Below, one piece after another: positions 63,480 to 64,000 of a DNA stretch of 64,000 nt (position 1 is its first letter; every line of letters starts with the position of its first letter). Location: contig JAJKFL010000042.1 in NCBI GenBank assembly GCA_021186555.1, forward strand, positions 25,853,521-25,917,520, given 5' to 3'. Source of the DNA: Reticulitermes speratus. Its lineage: Eukaryota; Arthropoda; Insecta; Blattodea; Rhinotermitidae. Below the pieces are notes generated by a model. The model saw nothing but the letters and a program-made list of their open reading frames with translations, ran no database searches and was not told where the DNA came from. A program made the position numbers and the translations under genes.

Positions 63480-64000
63480 AAACCAACTTGTACCAAAGAA
63501 ATGGCATACTTCTTTGCCTTATATCCTTTCTTGACAAAAAGGAAACCCCTACCATTTCACCTTCAATTTAAAATCCTGAAAAAATCTAACAAGGATGTAA
63601 TACGCCACCTACCTGTGGGCACTCTTGCTGACGATGTTCCAATTTGGGTTGCTGGACCTAGGGTTTTAAGTGATAAATGCCATAAAAGGGGCCATCATCA
63701 GGGAGAAAACCACCCTGTCAACCTTTCCTATGCAGAAATCACAAGATATCTTCAAGGTGTTGAGCCTTTGCCATATAGTAATTACAGCAGAGGCATACAA
63801 GGCTCAGAGTGGACTCACACAATGCTTTAAGTGCTAAAAGTGTTGCCATATCAGGGCTCACTGCAGGCAGCCACTATTTGCATTTGGTGTAGGTATGGCC
63901 ACTTCCACATCCCTTGGAAACAGAATGAGCAGCCTACACCAAGTTGCTGCAACTGCAGCATGACAGAAGGAGAGTGACTCCATCTATTGACCTTCTGAGG
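63480..64000 (+). pseudogene. Possible retroelement gag fragment, cut by window edge
   Basis: The reading runs from MAYFFALYPFLTKRKPLPFH to a segment with VEPLPYSNYSRGIQGSEWTH, then after a shift KCCHIRAHCRQPLFAFG and CCNCSMTEGE. Cys and His spacing loosely resembles retroelement zinc knuckles, and KCHKRGHHQGENHPV is similar. Frameshifts and stops are present. A non-LTR ORF1 is the best guess, but weak. Confidence 0.35.

Overview
The window is eukaryotic, and most of it is one intron-rich animal gene packed with transposons. On the minus strand, 13 coding exons between 51073 and 4003 splice in consistent phase into 1,051 codons. These are the N-terminal part of the large subunit of the ACF/CHRAC chromatin remodeller (Drosophila Acf1, human BAZ1A). 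The exons carry the WAC domain, a lysine-rich linker, a charged coiled coil, the DDT domain, and the WHIM1, WHIM2 (WSD) and WHIM3 motifs. The C-terminal PHD finger and bromodomain are expected beyond base 1. I see no tRNA or rRNA gene, no CRISPR array, and no second host gene.

The transposon load suggests an insect, probably a cockroach or termite (Blattodea). The reasons are the RTE-type tail fragments at 22.2, 47.9 and 55.0 kb, the repeats starting GAGGTTCTCACAG, and the mix of Tigger, POGK-like pogo, mariner, piggyBac and R1/LOA-like elements. The family assignments rest on motifs in the sequence. The taxon is an inference from remembered repeat families and was not searched.

Layout, left to right: 0.9-4.0 kb, a DUF4817-type DDE transposon split by a TTAA-flanked piggyBac-type element, ending about 30 nt from exon 13. 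4.0-12.9 kb, exons 13 to 10, with a piggyBac relic in intron 12 and, in intron 10, a pogo-like element holding two head-to-head POGK derivatives. 13-18 kb, intron 9 with Tigger copy A and a second TTAA element. 18-25 kb, exons 9 to 7, with a pogo-like fragment and an RTE-in-mariner composite. 25.2-30.4 kb, a LINE with a 14-bp target duplication, carrying a mariner-like element in its RNase H domain. 31-42.6 kb, exons 6 to 2, with a Tigger element that itself holds a MITE, a third POGK derivative and a hammerhead-like motif. 42.6-51.1 kb, intron 1 with an RTE tail and mariner copy 1, then exon 1 and the presumed promoter. 52.2-64 kb, outside the gene: a jockey/CR1-like LINE carrying a 147-bp foldback retroposon, LINE copy 2 pieces interrupted by Tigger copy B and mariner copy 2, a second hammerhead-like motif, and a possible retroelement gag fragment at the edge.

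By my boundaries about half of the window is transposon-derived. The most notable non-coding signals are two diverged hammerhead-ribozyme-like motifs whose stems covary (37797-37841 and 59493-59533), the foldback retroposon with a 13-bp target duplication (52768-52914), the intronic inverted pair of POGK elements (9719-11637), and nested insertions whose empty sites can be read from a sister copy in the same window.
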